Source of the DNA: Escarpia spicata
Lineage: Eukaryota; Annelida; Polychaeta; Sabellida; Siboglinidae
Length of the DNA stretch: 64,000 nt
Direction: 5' to 3'
NCBI GenBank assembly: GCA_963995525.1
Contig: OZ023210.1
Span: forward strand, 22,775,856 to 22,839,855
Numbering within the stretch: position 1 is the first letter of the stretch; every line of letters starts with the position of its first letter. The position numbers were made by a program, and so were the translations under genes. The notes below the pieces were generated by a model. It was not told the DNA's origin and made no database searches. It saw only the letters and a program-made list of their open reading frames with translations. Shown here one piece after another: positions 1 through 12,507 of this stretch.

Positions 1-109
1 TGTGAGGTGGAGAAAACCATACCAGATCAACAAATGTCATGTACTGGTTTCCATGGTTAGTAAAGCATAAACGATCACCCTAGCCAGATCAGAGAGGAGA
101 CATTCACCA

Positions 110-400
110 CTGAATCCATCTCAGATGTCATCAGATATAGAAGACTCTGGTGGTTTGGACATGTTTGCCATATGCCAAATGAAAACCTCATAAAAATTGC
201 TTTCTATGAAGACTAAAGGACACAGAAAAAGAGGAAGGCTGCGGAAGAGGTGGAGTGACCAAGTTAGACAGGACACTGGACTCCCACTTTTAACAGCAGA
301 GCAGTGTGCTCTAGACAGGACGAAATGGAGGGGTGTGACATCCAGGAGGATAGCGAGGGGTGAAATTGGCCTGGGCATTTAAGTCAAGTAAGACAAGTAA
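110..400 (+). pseudogene. LINE 3' ORF fragment
   Basis: This is the C-terminal end of a non-LTR retrotransposon polyprotein. A first frame reads RYRRLRWFGHV, the typical post-reverse-transcriptase motif of RTE/CR1-like LINEs. After one frameshift near 195 a second frame gives a basic stretch (GHRKRGRLRKRW) and ends in an A-x-DR-x-x-WR-like pattern before the stop at 380. A short AAG/AAGTA-rich tail follows. No reverse transcriptase core is present, so this is a 5'-truncated dead copy. The LINE clade cannot be fixed from this piece. Confidence 0.6.
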
Positions 401-636
401 AACATAAAATGAGTCTTACAATTTGGTAGAAAACTAGGTTCTTTCAACTTTCAAAGTTTCCATTTAATGGAACACTGAGTTTGATATCGTAATAGATGAT
501 GCAAAGTTATCATAGATAGTGAATGATAATTTTAGTAAGCCACATGAATTCAGATATAGACATGTCATTGGTTGGATGGGACACATTAAATCATCTGACA
601 AGTAAATATATAAAACTAGCTGATGAGAGAGATGAA

Positions 637-883
637 CCATGGGCGGATCTAGGATTTGACGGGGCACACACCCATCACCCATCTTGGGGCTCACACTAAA
701 CCTCCAACTGCATCCCCCTAAGGCCTAGAGGCTGGATCACCCTAAAACCTAAATCTGCACCACCACCCCAAGGCCATGACAGGGGACATGCACCCAGACA
801 CACACCCTGGATTTGCAAAATACATCCCCAGTGATGCTAGTTCGAATAAAATACCCCCAAGCCCCCTGGATCCACACCCGTGA
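637..883. mobile_element. MITE-like short element
   Basis: The two ends are imperfect inverted copies. The left end reads CATGGGCGGATCTAGG; the right end, reversed, reads CACGGGTGTGGATCCAGG. The interior is C-rich and has no coding potential. This fits a small non-autonomous DNA transposon, but no convincing target duplication was found. Confidence 0.4.
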
Positions 884-1047
884 ACTATGGGAGAGAACAC
901 TGATAGCACAAACTATCTAATGGAAGTGGCATAAGTGATTAGTAACATAGTTATAAATATTGACAGTTACATATTAATTGTCAGAAATACCGACAGAACC
1001 ACAGGAGATCATACACATTCTACCAATACTGAGACTGGCACAACAGA

Positions 1048-1240
1048 TGGGCACAGTGGTCCAGTGGTTAAACCACCGGACTCTCAACTGAAAGGATCGG
1101 TGTTCGAATCCACCTCCAGCCGTTTTGAAACTTGGGCAGTTTCATTTACCCCAAGACACTAAACAGCCAATTGGCCCCTTCTGCCTGTTGCCTATGCCGT
1201 TGGATGTACATGAAAGATTCCAGACTACAAACTGTTACAC
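1048..1240 (+). mobile_element. tRNA-derived SINE copy
   Basis: The 5' part looks like a tRNA gene. A box-A-like GTGGTCCAGTGGTTAA is followed by a box B, GTTCGAATCC. The following text (ACTTGGGCAGTTTCATTTACCC) matches in pattern the middle of the better preserved SINE at 36902. A folded mature tRNA is not supported because the anticodon and acceptor parts are degenerate and the homology continues past the tRNA length. Confidence 0.55.
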
Positions 1241-2136
1241 AAAAACCTGTTCAAGTCTTGCAGTTAGAAGCAGTCGAAGTCTACAACTATGTCAAACTAT
1301 GATGTACATAATTTATTACACAATAACAAGCATTGTTCACACTCTAAATTCCTGAACACCCTGATGACCAAAATTGAGCTCACCTGCTGTGGAGCCATTT
1401 CGTGTCCAGTTATGAAGAACTCTATTTCTGAGCTGAACTTTATGTAAACAGCAATTAATCACGCCGCTGTTTCCTGTATAGACCATAGCGCAAATCTGCC
1501 ACCCTGCTAAGCTTATTACAAGGTAATCTGCCAGTGTTAACACTGTCTGCACGCGCTCCAGCCAGTCAATGCACTCTCTGCCTCTCAGTCCAGTCAATAA
1601 CTGCCGATGCAGTTAGTAGCTGTATTCTAGGGATATTGACATTTCTCGGTGTGTTTCAGCAGCATAGACAACGCCAGTAACTTTTAGCCTTCGGTCGACA
1701 TTAGACAAGATAAGATTGATTTATTTGCAACCACTATGTTGTTGAGTTTGATAAATTGTTGATCATTTCTACCTGGTGTTTATGCCAGCGGATGTAAAAA
1801 TCCCATACAGTATATAAATGTGTAACTAAGGATACTGTGAAATAAACCCTCAGTGCAATATTCTGGTAGGACTTTGCTGAGTAATTATGCAGATCCAAAT
1901 ATAGAAAGGTTGTTTTAAATCATTGCCATTGGTTATAAACGCTGTCTACATGCAGGAATATCTGCATTCTCGAGAGAATGTGAAAAAGTGTACAGCAGCC
2001 CCCTCTATAGGTGGAATTGTGCACATTAGGTTGCGTGAATTCTCTGCCTTGGCAGTATTCTCAATCTGTCACTTCTTGGTACAATAAAACTGACAAATAA
2101 GCTCCTTGAAATTATTTATAGTCTTGTAGTCACACG

Positions 2137-2138
<2 letters not shown>
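1241..2138. other. intergenic, nothing recognised
   Basis: AT-rich sequence with short, unrelated open frames only. I see no splice-linked coding exon, RNA gene or clear repeat. Confidence 0.5.

Positions 2139-2202
<64 letters not shown>
2139..2202. repeat. (AC)n microsatellite
   Basis: About 32 uninterrupted AC dinucleotides. Confidence 0.97.
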
Positions 2203-2204
<2 letters not shown>

Positions 2205-3165
2205 ATTATGCATTTTGATACATCAAGTTAAGTCTGGTGCCATTTTGAAGCACTGTGTTGGTTCCTGGTTCGGACCTCTCAGACACAGGAAGTAATCGCT
2301 CAACCATGGCGAAGCCATTATGCGTATAAAGTCTCGAATCGATAGATTTATAAGGGTCATCAAAGCTTCATGTCGCTATGAGGTACATTTTAGAGTAAGA
2401 TGTGTTATCAGTCAGTAATAAACATTTGATTAGCTTGACGATTATGGAAAAAGTTACAAATTAAGACATTATTTATTGTCATGAATGATTGTTCTTCTTC
2501 AAACTCCAAAATTCCTTTTGAATCGGATCTATTGATGTCAAATGTGTGAATAGTTTAATAAGAGCAACATTTTAAAAAGAAAATTTAGACACAAAATTTG
2601 TCACTGTACTTATGTATTCTCATCTGCCATTTTTGCAAATATGTAGATAAAAATTAAAGTGTTATTGTAAAAGGTGACCATCAGTTAAATGATAATTTGG
2701 ATTATAATTTGACCGATATATTTTTATACCATTTGAAATCCTTGCTCACATACAATTAATTTTAAACTTCTTACAGTGGTTGGTAGTTGACCATCATTGC
2801 CAGACAATCAGTTTGAACTACCAGGCAAGTGGGCAATAGCCCCCTGAATGCAAGCTCTTCAGACTTCATCAAAACATAACTGAAGCTGCAATTAAATTGG
2901 ATGGGCGTGACTAAAGTTCTCAAGACAGAGGGCGAGTCTGCAATGCATAATTAATGACTGCTCCCGTAGTTCTGAAGTAGTGACATAGGAGCAGACTATG
3001 ACTGTGATTAAACATGTTTTATTCAGAAACTGACTTGGCACGTAACTTCTGCCAACTTACGTAGCGATTTAGATCACTATGAAATGGATGACTGGCCAGG
3101 GAGAGGAGTGAAAGTGGACCGGTCATGAGATGGCTACAACAGGAAGTAGCCATGATGAGGAGATA
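2203..3165. other. intergenic, nothing recognised
   Basis: AT-rich sequence without an open frame that looks coding and without a repeat that I can define. Confidence 0.5.
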
Positions 3166-3169
3166 CCAC

Positions 3170-3380
3170 ATCAGTGTTGTTGTTGCACTCCTCCTTCTCT
3201 GTGTTGAGTCAGACCTCGAAAAACAAGTCTTTGTTTTGTTTACCCTTCTTTTCTTTTATTTTCATGTCACTGTTCCTGCACTGCCGTCTGTACCACCCAC
3301 TCCACCCCAGTCTATATCTTCTTCTCCATTCCTCTCCTAATCCTGCCTAATCTCTCTTTCTACAATACGCCTATCAAAAA
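3170..3380 (-). mobile_element. LINE 3' end fragment (low confidence)
   Basis: The order of features resembles the minus-strand LINE end at 48866-49200: a GTTGTTGTTG run, then CTCC-rich sequence, then CCTCTCCTAATCCTGCC followed by a CTCTCTTT motif. Read on the minus strand this is the basic C-terminal tail plus 3' UTR of the same LINE family. It is strongly diverged. Confidence 0.4.
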
Positions 3381-3448
3381 CTGTCTAGGAATATTGTTAA
3401 AATTTGTAACTACAGTAAGAAAATTGTTAATGTTTCCTGCTTTCTGTT

Positions 3449-3620
3449 GTGTGTGTGCGTGCGTGCATGCGTGTGTGTTCACACATGCATACATAAATGC
3501 GCGCATGCATGTAAATGCGCGCATGCATATAAATTGTGAACGTGCATGTATGAATGACAGTATGTGCATGGCTATATGTAGGCATGCATGCATGCATCAT
3601 GCATGCATGCCTGTGTGAAG
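3449..3620. repeat. TG/CATG alternating simple repeat
   Basis: A run of TGTG, GCGTGCGTGCATGC and repeated GCATGCATGC blocks, almost entirely alternating purine and pyrimidine. Open frames on both strands here are low-complexity artefacts. Confidence 0.85.
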
Positions 3621-4329
3621 TATAAAAAAATGTGTAACTGTTTGACTGCATGCATGCAACTACATGTGTGAAGGACAATACGCAGTGTAAAACTGTCTTC
3701 ACAACCACGAGACAAACTAAGTCATCCAATGACACATTATTTCTGAAACAACACATGCAGCGCCAAACATCAGAATAACAGAAACACGCCACACCACAGC
3801 ATGGCTATAAACTTTCACAACCATTCTCTTTCAAAATGTACAGCATCCAACATAGCATTCACTCGGGTACAATCAACTAAATAAATGCCACCTACTATAG
3901 CACAACCATGAGGCAGCGCCACACATCAATAACACTGTCTACATCTACAAGAACTTACATCATTACCTGTGCCATCACACAATTGTATGTCACACTAACA
4001 TGGTTCTACGACTAATGATTGATGTGCCAACTTCCACCTTCTTTCTACTAGAATAAAACAGTAAAAAGCGAGCATTGCTAAACAGGATGACACATGGCTG
4101 GCTATGAGACAGAAAAGGCAACATAAGCAGCCAATTTACGACTGTCGGATATGGACGTGGATAAAACTGTGAAGTTGTATTCAAACCATACGAGTGAAGT
4201 GGCAGATGAAATGGCCATAAAGATACAACATCATTAAGCTGGTGATGTTAAAAGCAGCCAGCAGCAAGGCCAGACTCAACGGTAACAGACGTGATATTTA
4301 TCATCATTGTCGAGGTGTGGCTCCTGTTA
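3621..4329. other. intergenic, nothing recognised
   Basis: No coding, RNA or repeat structure that I can support. Confidence 0.45.
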
Positions 4330-4690
4330 ATCTTGCCAACTTTATCATCAAGTTACCAATGTTATGTAATGTTACTGTAATATTCAACATAAGGTTATCA
4401 TAATTATCACAGTTAGCACATCAAGCTATTTTATTTACCATAATCAGGATAGAACAATTACTAACATCAAGTTTTTATAATACTCAATAGTAGTTATGAT
4501 AAATTACTATTGAATACTATTATAATTATTAGTTTATCATAACTACCAACACCACGTTATCACACTGATTAACATCACGTAATCATAATTACCAACATTA
4601 GGGTATCGTAACTACCAACATCAGGATATCATAACTACCAAAATCAAATTATATATTATAATTACTAACACTAGATTATTTATTATTTAT
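4330..4690. repeat. degenerate AT-rich minisatellite
   Basis: Loosely repeated units of about 22-24 bp of the form AACTACCAACATCAGGATATCAT, with many substitutions and indels. It is best preserved from about 4530 to 4640. Confidence 0.6.
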
Positions 4691-5179
4691 CAGTTTATTT
4701 ATTATTTGTAGAAATATATACTTACCTAATTTTAAAAAATGTATCCCTAACCAAAAGCATAGTGATACATGTGCATCTTGTATCATTAGACTGAGCTACA
4801 TGTATAATAATTTTATATAGTTACATTTCCCAGTTTAAATATGCATCTAGAGATGACAGCAGTGCATTTAATTAATTTCTAATTAATTGCATTCTTACAT
4901 TACAAATTACTGTAATGAATAAATACACTTCAATTACTTAAGCTATAATAACAGGTCGGAAGAAGAGCAGGACAAAGCCCTCATGAGGGATTGCATTTTA
5001 ATTAATTAATTACTTAATCAAACAGTCTGCTAATTGTTAGACATGTTTATGTTTACAAGTCTTTCACTGCTTCAGACAGATGCACAGCAGTGTGTGAAAC
5101 GGACATATCAGTTATTTTTCTAGAGTCAGATGTCTCCTTTGAATATGAGACATACGAAACTGAGATTGAATTAGCCAGT

Positions 5180-5500
5180 CATGTCGGGAGTCATTGCTTG
5201 GAGAGACCAATCAGGAAGACACGTGTACCATCATCATCAGAAGACGTTGGAAGTGGATTGGTCATGTGTTATGGAAAGAAGGCAATGCAATCACCAGAAC
5301 TACAGTGCACCGGACCCCTGAAAGGAAAGAGGAGAAGAGGATGTCTAAAAACAACCTGGCACAGAACAATAGAATCGGAGATGAAGGAAGCATGACAAAG
5401 CTGGGGCACCCTTGAGAAGTTGGCAAGAAACAGACCAAGTACTGTGGAGGAACTTTGTTGCTGCCCTAAATGTAGGCGTGATAGGCAGTAAGTAAGTAAG
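5180..5500 (+). pseudogene. LINE 3' ORF fragment with (TAAG)n tail
   Basis: A frame from about 5224 reads IIRRRWKWIGHVLWK, the RRWRW-GHVLRM motif that follows the reverse transcriptase in many CR1/RTE-like LINEs. A TPE-R-K-RG-K-TW-like basic tail follows, split between two frames. The element ends with GCAGTAAGTAAGTAAG, a short TAAG tail as expected at a LINE 3' end. It is frameshifted and 5'-truncated. Confidence 0.65.
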
Positions 5501-5836
5501 GAGTTGGTGATGACACTGCCATCATACACACTGCCTGCTTGATGCCTCTCATGTGCCCGACCGAGAAGCAGCTCCAGTCACCAGAGGGAACAAGAACCAA
5601 TGGGTTAGATAGAAGGAATACCACTTTGTGAGTCCATGACAGATTACACAAATTCACCCCCTGTGTGGAATGCTTTACTTCCCATGGTACTGAGTGACAC
5701 CAGAGTAAGAAGGATCCAGTGGCTTTAGGATCTCACAGGCAAAGTAGGATGAACAGCCAAGAATGGAAGATCCTTGCAGACGACAAAGAGAGATGGAGAG
5801 AGTTCACAAGAAAAGCAGAAGAAGCTGCCAATTAAA

Positions 5837-7227
5837 CAGGGATGAGAGTGACATTCAGAGAAAAAACCGGAAATTTTGCTGTGGCCCACATTTCAGCCCG
5901 AGAGGACTGTCTCATCTAATCGGGGGAAGGGGGACTCCTCAGAGATATTTTTAATTGTAGACGACATATGGTGTATTTTGAGCATTAAATAGAAATTTTT
6001 TACATTTCCAATAGCAAAAAAGCACACGGACTCACGCACACATTGTCATAGTACTAACTCATTTGTTAATGATAATTTCTGGGCTTAATAAGAGTTGGCT
6101 GACAGGCAGCTTTCTCCTTGGCCAGCTATGTCAAAACAGCCCGTTGATGGGCCATTCTAGCTTTCTTTGTTGCCAGCTCAACTGCTTCCTTAGCTTTGAA
6201 CTTGGTGGCTGCCTTCGTCTTTGACATGTTCAGCTCAGTCCTGTTTGTGGAAGTCCTGTATAGCAGTCTTGTTGCTTCCCATGAGTGAGTACTTCACTGT
6301 CTGGATAGTGTTGAATGTACTAACATTCTTTCTGGCAGTGGCAGTATTCATGATGCTAGACATGTGACTAAAACACCCTTCCACTTGAGGACCATGAAAG
6401 CAGCTCATCATTGCAGCCACCAGCTTTGACAAGGCTGGGAACTTGCCAGTAGAGAATATGGTAGCCCACCACGAGTCCAATCTGGAACTTGTGGGTGCTT
6501 GTGGAAGTGTGTTGTCTACACGGAATCGGCGAACTTCCATGTGATACACCCTCTGTTCAGCTTCTAATAGAACATTGGTGACCAGCGTGGGTAGTGCCAG
6601 CGTGTGTACTTTAATGCCTTCGGTTCCCCTCTGACTGTAGCCTGCAGGATCCAATCCGCATAGTTGACATCGGCCTTGCACCACAAACAGTAGGCTTTCC
6701 CTGGTGCTGATAATTTACTGATGAATATATCCAATATAGTGTCTCCAGCTGATCTCTCCAGCCGTGCCCAATTCCACTTATTCTTGACACTTTTGTCAAT
6801 GTCCTTCATGCAACATTTGTCTTGCCGTACAACAAATTGTCGATTACCCATTGTGTTCGAAAATGATCGACATCTCCACAAAATACATCGTCGTTTCCTG
6901 TTGGTCCACTGCTTTTGTGCGCGCACTTCGAAAGCGCTGAAGCGAACAGCCGACAGAACTAAGGGTTTTACTTCGCAGATTCACGGGTTCGGTTGGGTCG
7001 GTTCTGTCTCTAATCGCCAGGCAGCGTCATTAACACGTGGCGACACTTGGTGGATAGATGGTTAACTCAATCCGCAGATAGATCATCAGTGAATTGTCCA
7101 GAATTGTATATGCCCTACCCCCCAACATTATTTTTTTTCTCCCCGGATTTACGCGATTCACAAACGTGATCTTTGGAGCAGTATAAAAACCGGAATTCCT
7201 GCAAAAATCGGAAATTTGTCATCCCTG
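5837..7227 (-). mobile_element. hAT-type DNA transposon, 1391 bp
   Basis: The left end begins CAGGGATGA and the right end, reversed, also begins CAGGGATGA, which is the CAGGG-type terminus typical of hAT elements. The sub-terminal sequences share AAAAACCGGAA-like stretches. Directly outside lie ATTAAA on the left and ATTAAT on the right. This fits a 5-6 bp target duplication rather than the commoner 8 bp. A broken minus-strand transposase lies inside (6226-6930). The element is probably inactive. Confidence 0.7.
6226..6930 (-). pseudogene. hAT-like transposase remnant
   Basis: This lies inside the hAT element at 5837-7227, on the minus strand. An N-terminal frame (from about 6926) contains KAYCLWCKAD, a C-x2-C zinc-finger-like start seen in BED/hAT-related proteins. 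Near 6670 the frame is lost, and a shifted frame continues with QRGTEGIKVH and then FPALSKLVAAMM...FHGPQVEGCFSHM around 6340-6440. The latter resembles the C-terminal hAT dimerisation region (FP-L---A---L--P-S-A--ER-FS). The catalytic middle of a full-length hAT transposase (usually over 500 residues) is missing. I infer an internally deleted, frameshifted copy. Confidence 0.6.
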
Positions 7228-7341
7228 ATTAATGGAAATAAAAACAAGGCATTAGCTAAAATCCGTTTTCCATGTGTACACAAAGTTTAACATTGTATGT
7301 AACATTCAAGAACATTACAAAAATACAGAAAAATACATTTG

Positions 7342-7530
7342 TAGCATATAATTATTCTAAAAACGAGCCCAAGCTTGGCGAAACCTAGTCGACTTGTAGG
7401 CCCATTCGCATTCATTGCTTTGAATAAAATCGGATTCATGTGGAACCGTAAGATAACTGCTTGTACATCGGAATATCGCACAATAACTCATTTTGAAGCT
7501 AGCAATAGATGTTTTTATTCCCTTTAAGTG
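7342..7530 (-). repeat. dispersed repeat, copy 1 (shortened)
   Basis: Nearly the same sequence occurs inverted at 11630-12085. Shared landmarks are CGAGCCCAAGCTTGGCGAAA, the GCATTCATTGCTTTGAATAA region, the TCGGAATATCGCA block and GTTTTTATTCCCTTTA. Compared with copy 2, about 220 bp in the interior are absent here. No coding function is seen. Confidence 0.8.
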
Positions 7531-8736
7531 ATGTGAACCCCACCCCGCAAGGAAGCAAGGGGAAGAAGAGGAAGGCAAAGTGGGGTGAATGAATTTGCCC
7601 AAGTTTCGAAATGTGTGTAGACTCAAATTCCAGTCCAGTGCTCTATCACCAAACTACAACACCCAATGCATTAATAAAGACAGTCAGGAGAGTCTGCTTG
7701 ATTGCTTGGACACTGGTGCACATTTACCGTGCACATTTACCGTACTTCTAAAAGTGCTTAACCTATTCTTAAGGGCAACATTTCCTTACACTAGAGTCAA
7801 TGGCAGTCTGCAATGGCCTGTGATGTGAGGTGAATTTATTTCTACAATGCCAATGACCATCTCAAGTGTCCAAATTATGTTAACAATTGTCCTAATTGAT
7901 ATAGACCAGTTATTATGATTAGATGCAATTCCTGATTGTTCCTGTAAAATCAGATGATGTTTCCCTCGTGTCATCAATACCAGTTAGACAAACACTGTTG
8001 TTATGTCGTAGATGTCCTCACGTTATCGTTTCAACGATAATAATTTATATTGGTCACCATGACAACACAGTAATCTTCACGATCAGAGAGTTGGTGGATC
8101 ACCTGTGTATTCTATGTGTTGGCTTTGTTTGTTTTATGGAATTTTTTCTTCCTCCATTACAGCTGACGCCACTGTGTTAGTCACATACCATGATACGTAA
8201 TGTAATTAGAGTATAGTTGAGCCAGTTGCATTTCAGATACAAAGACTACCACCATGCAAGTCCCCACCAGGTTAAATATAGTCCAACTGTGTGTGATCTT
8301 TTACTTGCCCAAGCTAGGTGAGCTGCACAAAATTGCCCAAGTTTTGTTGCGGCAGCAGATGGACTGCTCAACTTAGTACTCTCAACTGATTGCTGAAGCA
8401 ATTCTATGTTTCAAATGAATAAGACGTTTTTAAAAATTGTATTCTATGATGAGCTGACTAGATATAAATGCTATTATTGTGCACAGTTGTTTGGTAATTA
8501 TAATAACGGTGAAACTAGCTTTTGTCAACACCTGTCCATAATAAAAAATCTGTTTACAGTGGACAATTTTGAAAGTCCTGAATGATTGCCCACAACCTGT
8601 TCCTTGGGGTAACCTGTATATTCAAATAGTCTACAATTAAATGAAGTCCTATCAAATGTATTGTTTTAAAGCTAGTACATGCTTTGTGGGCTTTCTTGAA
8701 GGCACATAACTTATAATCTCACAAACAATAATTATA
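7531..8736. other. intergenic with SINE-like debris
   Basis: Around 7585-7660 and 8300-8400 are phrases such as TTGCCCAAGTTTCG and ACTCTCAACTG that resemble minus-strand tRNA-SINE middle and head pieces. They are too decayed to delimit. No gene is seen. Confidence 0.4.
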
Positions 8737-8766
8737 AATTTATATATATATATATATATATATATA
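8737..8766. repeat. (TA)n microsatellite
   Basis: A run of TA dinucleotides flanked by AATT. Confidence 0.9.
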
Positions 8767-10080
8767 AATTGACACCTACAGTACTACACTGTCCCTGTAA
8801 TAGCTAGCTGTCTGGCAGACAGAAACACTCCACACATTATGGCACTTGGAGTGCCAATAAATATGGTATTAATTAGATCTGTGTATTAGCAGATGATCTT
8901 TGTTAGTGGTGTGACACCACAACTGGCAACGGTACATTCAGTTCGGTCAATAAAACACACAATTTGATAGCCTGAATAACCAACTTATATGATAAAACCA
9001 ATTATATTACCATATTTACCTCACCAGATGCCACCTACCAGTGTAAGAAATGGCTCGAATTTTCCTGAACAAAATGTGATAAAATAGGCAGAGGCTGCTC
9101 AGAGTGAAAGAGCAAATAATATACTAGATTTAACAGTACCCCAATACCCAAGACGGCAAGTGGATCAGGATGTCCTTGGTTTCTAAACAGTGTTTATCTA
9201 TGAGTAAACCACCCTAAAGAGATATAATTTAATGGTGCTTGAATTAAACATATTCACATTTACACAATCTATAGATAATCTGTTCCATTCCTTACTGGCC
9301 ATCGTGATATAAACAGATGGAATATAAAATAGTGAATAGGTAAGATAGTGAGACGATATATCGCACTTTTTTCACATGAAAATTACAAGTATTTTACTAA
9401 AACCAACTTGTCTAAAAAAACATTTGCATAACATGAAATAAATAAGTGGTAGGAAGTTATAATACGGATCTACTTCACAACAGTGCCTTCAGATTTTTAT
9501 GAAAATGGCATCTTTACATTAAGGTGCACGATCGTCAGCAAGTCCAGCAGATGTGATCGCAGGATTTACCTGGTTTAACCTGTGTGACTGCTGGGTCTTT
9601 GATGCATGAGGTGCTATCAAAACCGCAGTAGTTCAGCTGGTCCCAGGTGTGTTCGTTTGATCTATGACGAGATGACAAAATTACACACATGGACCAAGTT
9701 TCAACGGTGTTGTTGACTAAGCCAGCATGATTTTAATGTTCCTGGTATTCACTTGCTTTGCTGCAGATGTAGATCACCCTTTCAATATGCATGTTTAATA
9801 GTTGTTCTTTTACGTACAAACATCACAAGGGTATTGAAGGTTGTCGACATGTAACATGCATAATGTAGCATTTTATCAGCAAATTTGCCAGTAGCGTAAA
9901 CTGCCTGACATACAGTGTGTGGGTGTACACTTCATGGGGGATGCTTGCTGCACTACCTAATGAGATAGCAAAGAACTACGTCAAATATCTCTTTAAACTG
10001 TCATATCTCTTGCTTTGACAGGTCCTCATATTTTGCACAAATCTACAAAACCTGTCAACATTATTTTCCCTATTTTTTCT
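8767..10080. other. intergenic, nothing recognised
   Basis: AT-rich, no exon-like open frame. A phrase near 9270 (CTATAGATAATCTGTTCCATTC) recurs with changes near 12905, hinting at a further old dispersed repeat. Confidence 0.4.
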
Positions 10081-10084
10081 CACA

Positions 10085-10340
10085 TGTCATGTTATTAACT
10101 GATAAACTGCCACAGTTTTGTCGGTCACACTACCAAGTAAGAAGGAATCATCCAGGAAATCTTATAGAGAATGGTTGATGGTGAAAGATGCAGAGGAAGA
10201 CCATGAACCACAAGGACAGACAACTGCAGGACAATGGTGGGGTACATGATGATCTAAACAAAAAGACACAGCAAGAATGATGCATTACAGTCGACCTTAA
10301 ATGAGGTGGTGCCACCACATGACAAAAATAAGTTCTGTTC
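10085..10340 (+). pseudogene. LINE 3' ORF fragment
   Basis: Split between two frames, the sequence reads a histidine/arginine-rich start, then MVDGERCRGRP and a DNCR-like stretch, then a tail before the stop. G-x-R-x-RGRP followed by a W/D-rich segment is the common C-terminal end of RTE/CR1-like LINE proteins. Stops and frameshifts make it non-functional. Confidence 0.45.
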
Positions 10341-11629
10341 ACACTACATGTTTATTACTTATTAGCTAAGAAAATATAATATCACCATTCCCGCTACACT
10401 AACTTCTATTGTACAATTCACTTAGTCACAAACGACGCAACGACAAGACACATATAAATTTTTAGCAGTGTCCAGTCTACTTAATCAATCAACTCTGCCA
10501 TCAGTTGCGTATTCACACCCTTGACGAGTAAACAGATTCCATAGGTGGCAGACAGGAAACCCTTTCACTCTACCCCTTTGTGATGCAACTGTCTTAAGAG
10601 GAAAACCCTGTCTGTTGCCTATCTCCAGATGCAAATGAGTCAGTTTAGTGTGCAAGGGTGTCGCTGTCATTATTCCAAATGGTGTGAAATCAAGTGAATA
10701 TCTCGACAAAGACCATGAAGATTGTGCTAAAAGTAGCGTAATCTGATATTAAATCATGGCCCTATATAAACATGTGTCTCCGCATGGACGTATCACTTGA
10801 GGATGTATTGTCTTGATGCTAAATCGAAGGTTATCGATTCAGAATGAGACCATTCGTTTCATTTTATCCACCGTAAGTGACAGATGCACTATGGGTAAGG
10901 GTAAGGAGAAGATGGGTAATGATAGTCTGAAACTCATCTACTGCCAACTAAAATATACCAGCCTATCAGTAAACTCAATACAGAATATTCTAGAATAAAT
11001 ACACAAGTACTTACTTGGGATGGTACCCTTTGTTGAAAATGTGCCTGGAATGACTCTGAAATCTGCAAAGTAAACGATTCCACTGTTAGGTGATGTTGTG
11101 TTCAGTTTATGACAAAACATAACAATATTTGTATATAGTAAGATATCATAAACACATTAACAAAATACATTACTGCCCACGATTACTGGGAAAGGGATAT
11201 ATTAATGTATGTCTACAGATGGAGTTTGGGCAATTCCAAGGAAACAATGGCTCAGGGTTTCAAGGTCATTATTTTGCTAGGTGATTGGTGTACAAAACTG
11301 GAGCAGAATTTTTAACTAGCCTAAATCACAAACAAATTTACAACAGCAAGTGTGAATCAGATGTTTTCGAAATTAGTAAACCCACAATATGTTTGGGCAA
11401 GAAATCTGTTTTCTATGTGGGCTATTATTGATTTGTGAAATGATCTGTTGTTGTAACCTACAAAGCTCTAAATGAACTCTTGCAAGCCACTAAATGCAGT
11501 TAATCAATACATCGATTTGTTTACAAGAGTACAATATGACACGACTGTTTTTAACGTGATAATGGACAGAAGAGTCGCCTTCAGGGAAAACATTATTTTA
11601 TTTCACAGGAGATTATTTATTTATGTGAT
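10341..11629. other. intergenic, nothing recognised
   Basis: No coding exon, RNA gene or repeat that I can define. Confidence 0.45.
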
Positions 11630-12085
11630 CAACATAAAGGGAATAAAAACATCTATGGCTTGAATTCATATTATATTACATCCTGCTATCTATTTCCATG
11701 TCCACCAAGCCCCCCAAAAAAATTTCAATTAATTATAAATTCCACATTTTATGCTGTGCATCCGGACATTTTCGAATATCCATATTTTTGGTGCGATTTT
11801 CGGGATGCCGAGATGTGACGTCACATATGACCCATAGTCGCATCAGGCTGACCCTTTCCATGCATTCAGAGCATGTTTACAAGGATAGCTTTCAGATCGA
11901 AATGAACATCAAAATGAGTTATTATGCGATATTCCGATGTAATACAAACACTAGTCATCAGAGAAACAAGCAGTTATCTTACGGTTCCACATGAATCCAA
12001 TTTTATTCAAAACAATGAATGCGAATGGGCCTACAAGTCGTCTAGGTTTCGCCGAGCTTGGGCTCGTTTTTAGAATAATTATATC
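11630..12085 (+). repeat. dispersed repeat, copy 2 (longer)
   Basis: Inverted relative to copy 1 at 7342-7530 and longer, because it keeps an interior of about 220 bp (11665-11895) that includes a TGTGACGTCACA palindrome near 11815. Its ends carry GGGAATAAAAACATCTAT on the left and CGAGCTTGGGCTCGTTTTTA on the right. No coding capacity is seen. It is possibly a non-autonomous DNA transposon. Confidence 0.75.
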
Positions 12086-12427
12086 GGATACAACAATACA
12101 GCCACAACACATGCTCATACACAGGGGATCATACAGATACTGACGTAATGTGTTGCCGGCCAGTCACTCATATGTATATCTGCGCACAGCATAAACATCA
12201 TATGTATATCTCTCCACGATAAAAAAATTCTGGAAACGCAATCGTCAAGAGCTCAAAATCACTGTCATGTCATTCAAATACCACAAATCATGAAGTAAAA
12301 TAGTGATCTGACCCAAGTTGTAGAATCCATCAGTGTCAACAGAACAATCGTGAAACCTCACGTCATCAACCAAATCCTAGACAGGTGCATGGCTCATGAC
12401 ATGGGGATCACATGCTACTGAAGTCGT

Positions 12428-12507
12428 GACAGCGTGACCAGATAGCCCAATCACCTATGCACATGTCACATGTGATTGGCCTGATCGGTCAGGCGTGACG
12501 ACACGAC
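12428..12507. repeat. imperfect hairpin of about 28-bp stem
   Basis: GTGACAGCGTGACCAGATAG..CCAATCAC is followed, after a short spacer, by its imperfect reverse complement GTGATTGGCCTGATCGG..CGTGACG. It could be the ends of a collapsed foldback element. No RNA function is evident. Confidence 0.5.

Noticed and set aside
3360..3792. Open frames of 74-121 residues over the CATG-rich tract
   Set aside because: Low-complexity translation (His, Ala, Cys, Met-rich) of a simple repeat, open on both strands.
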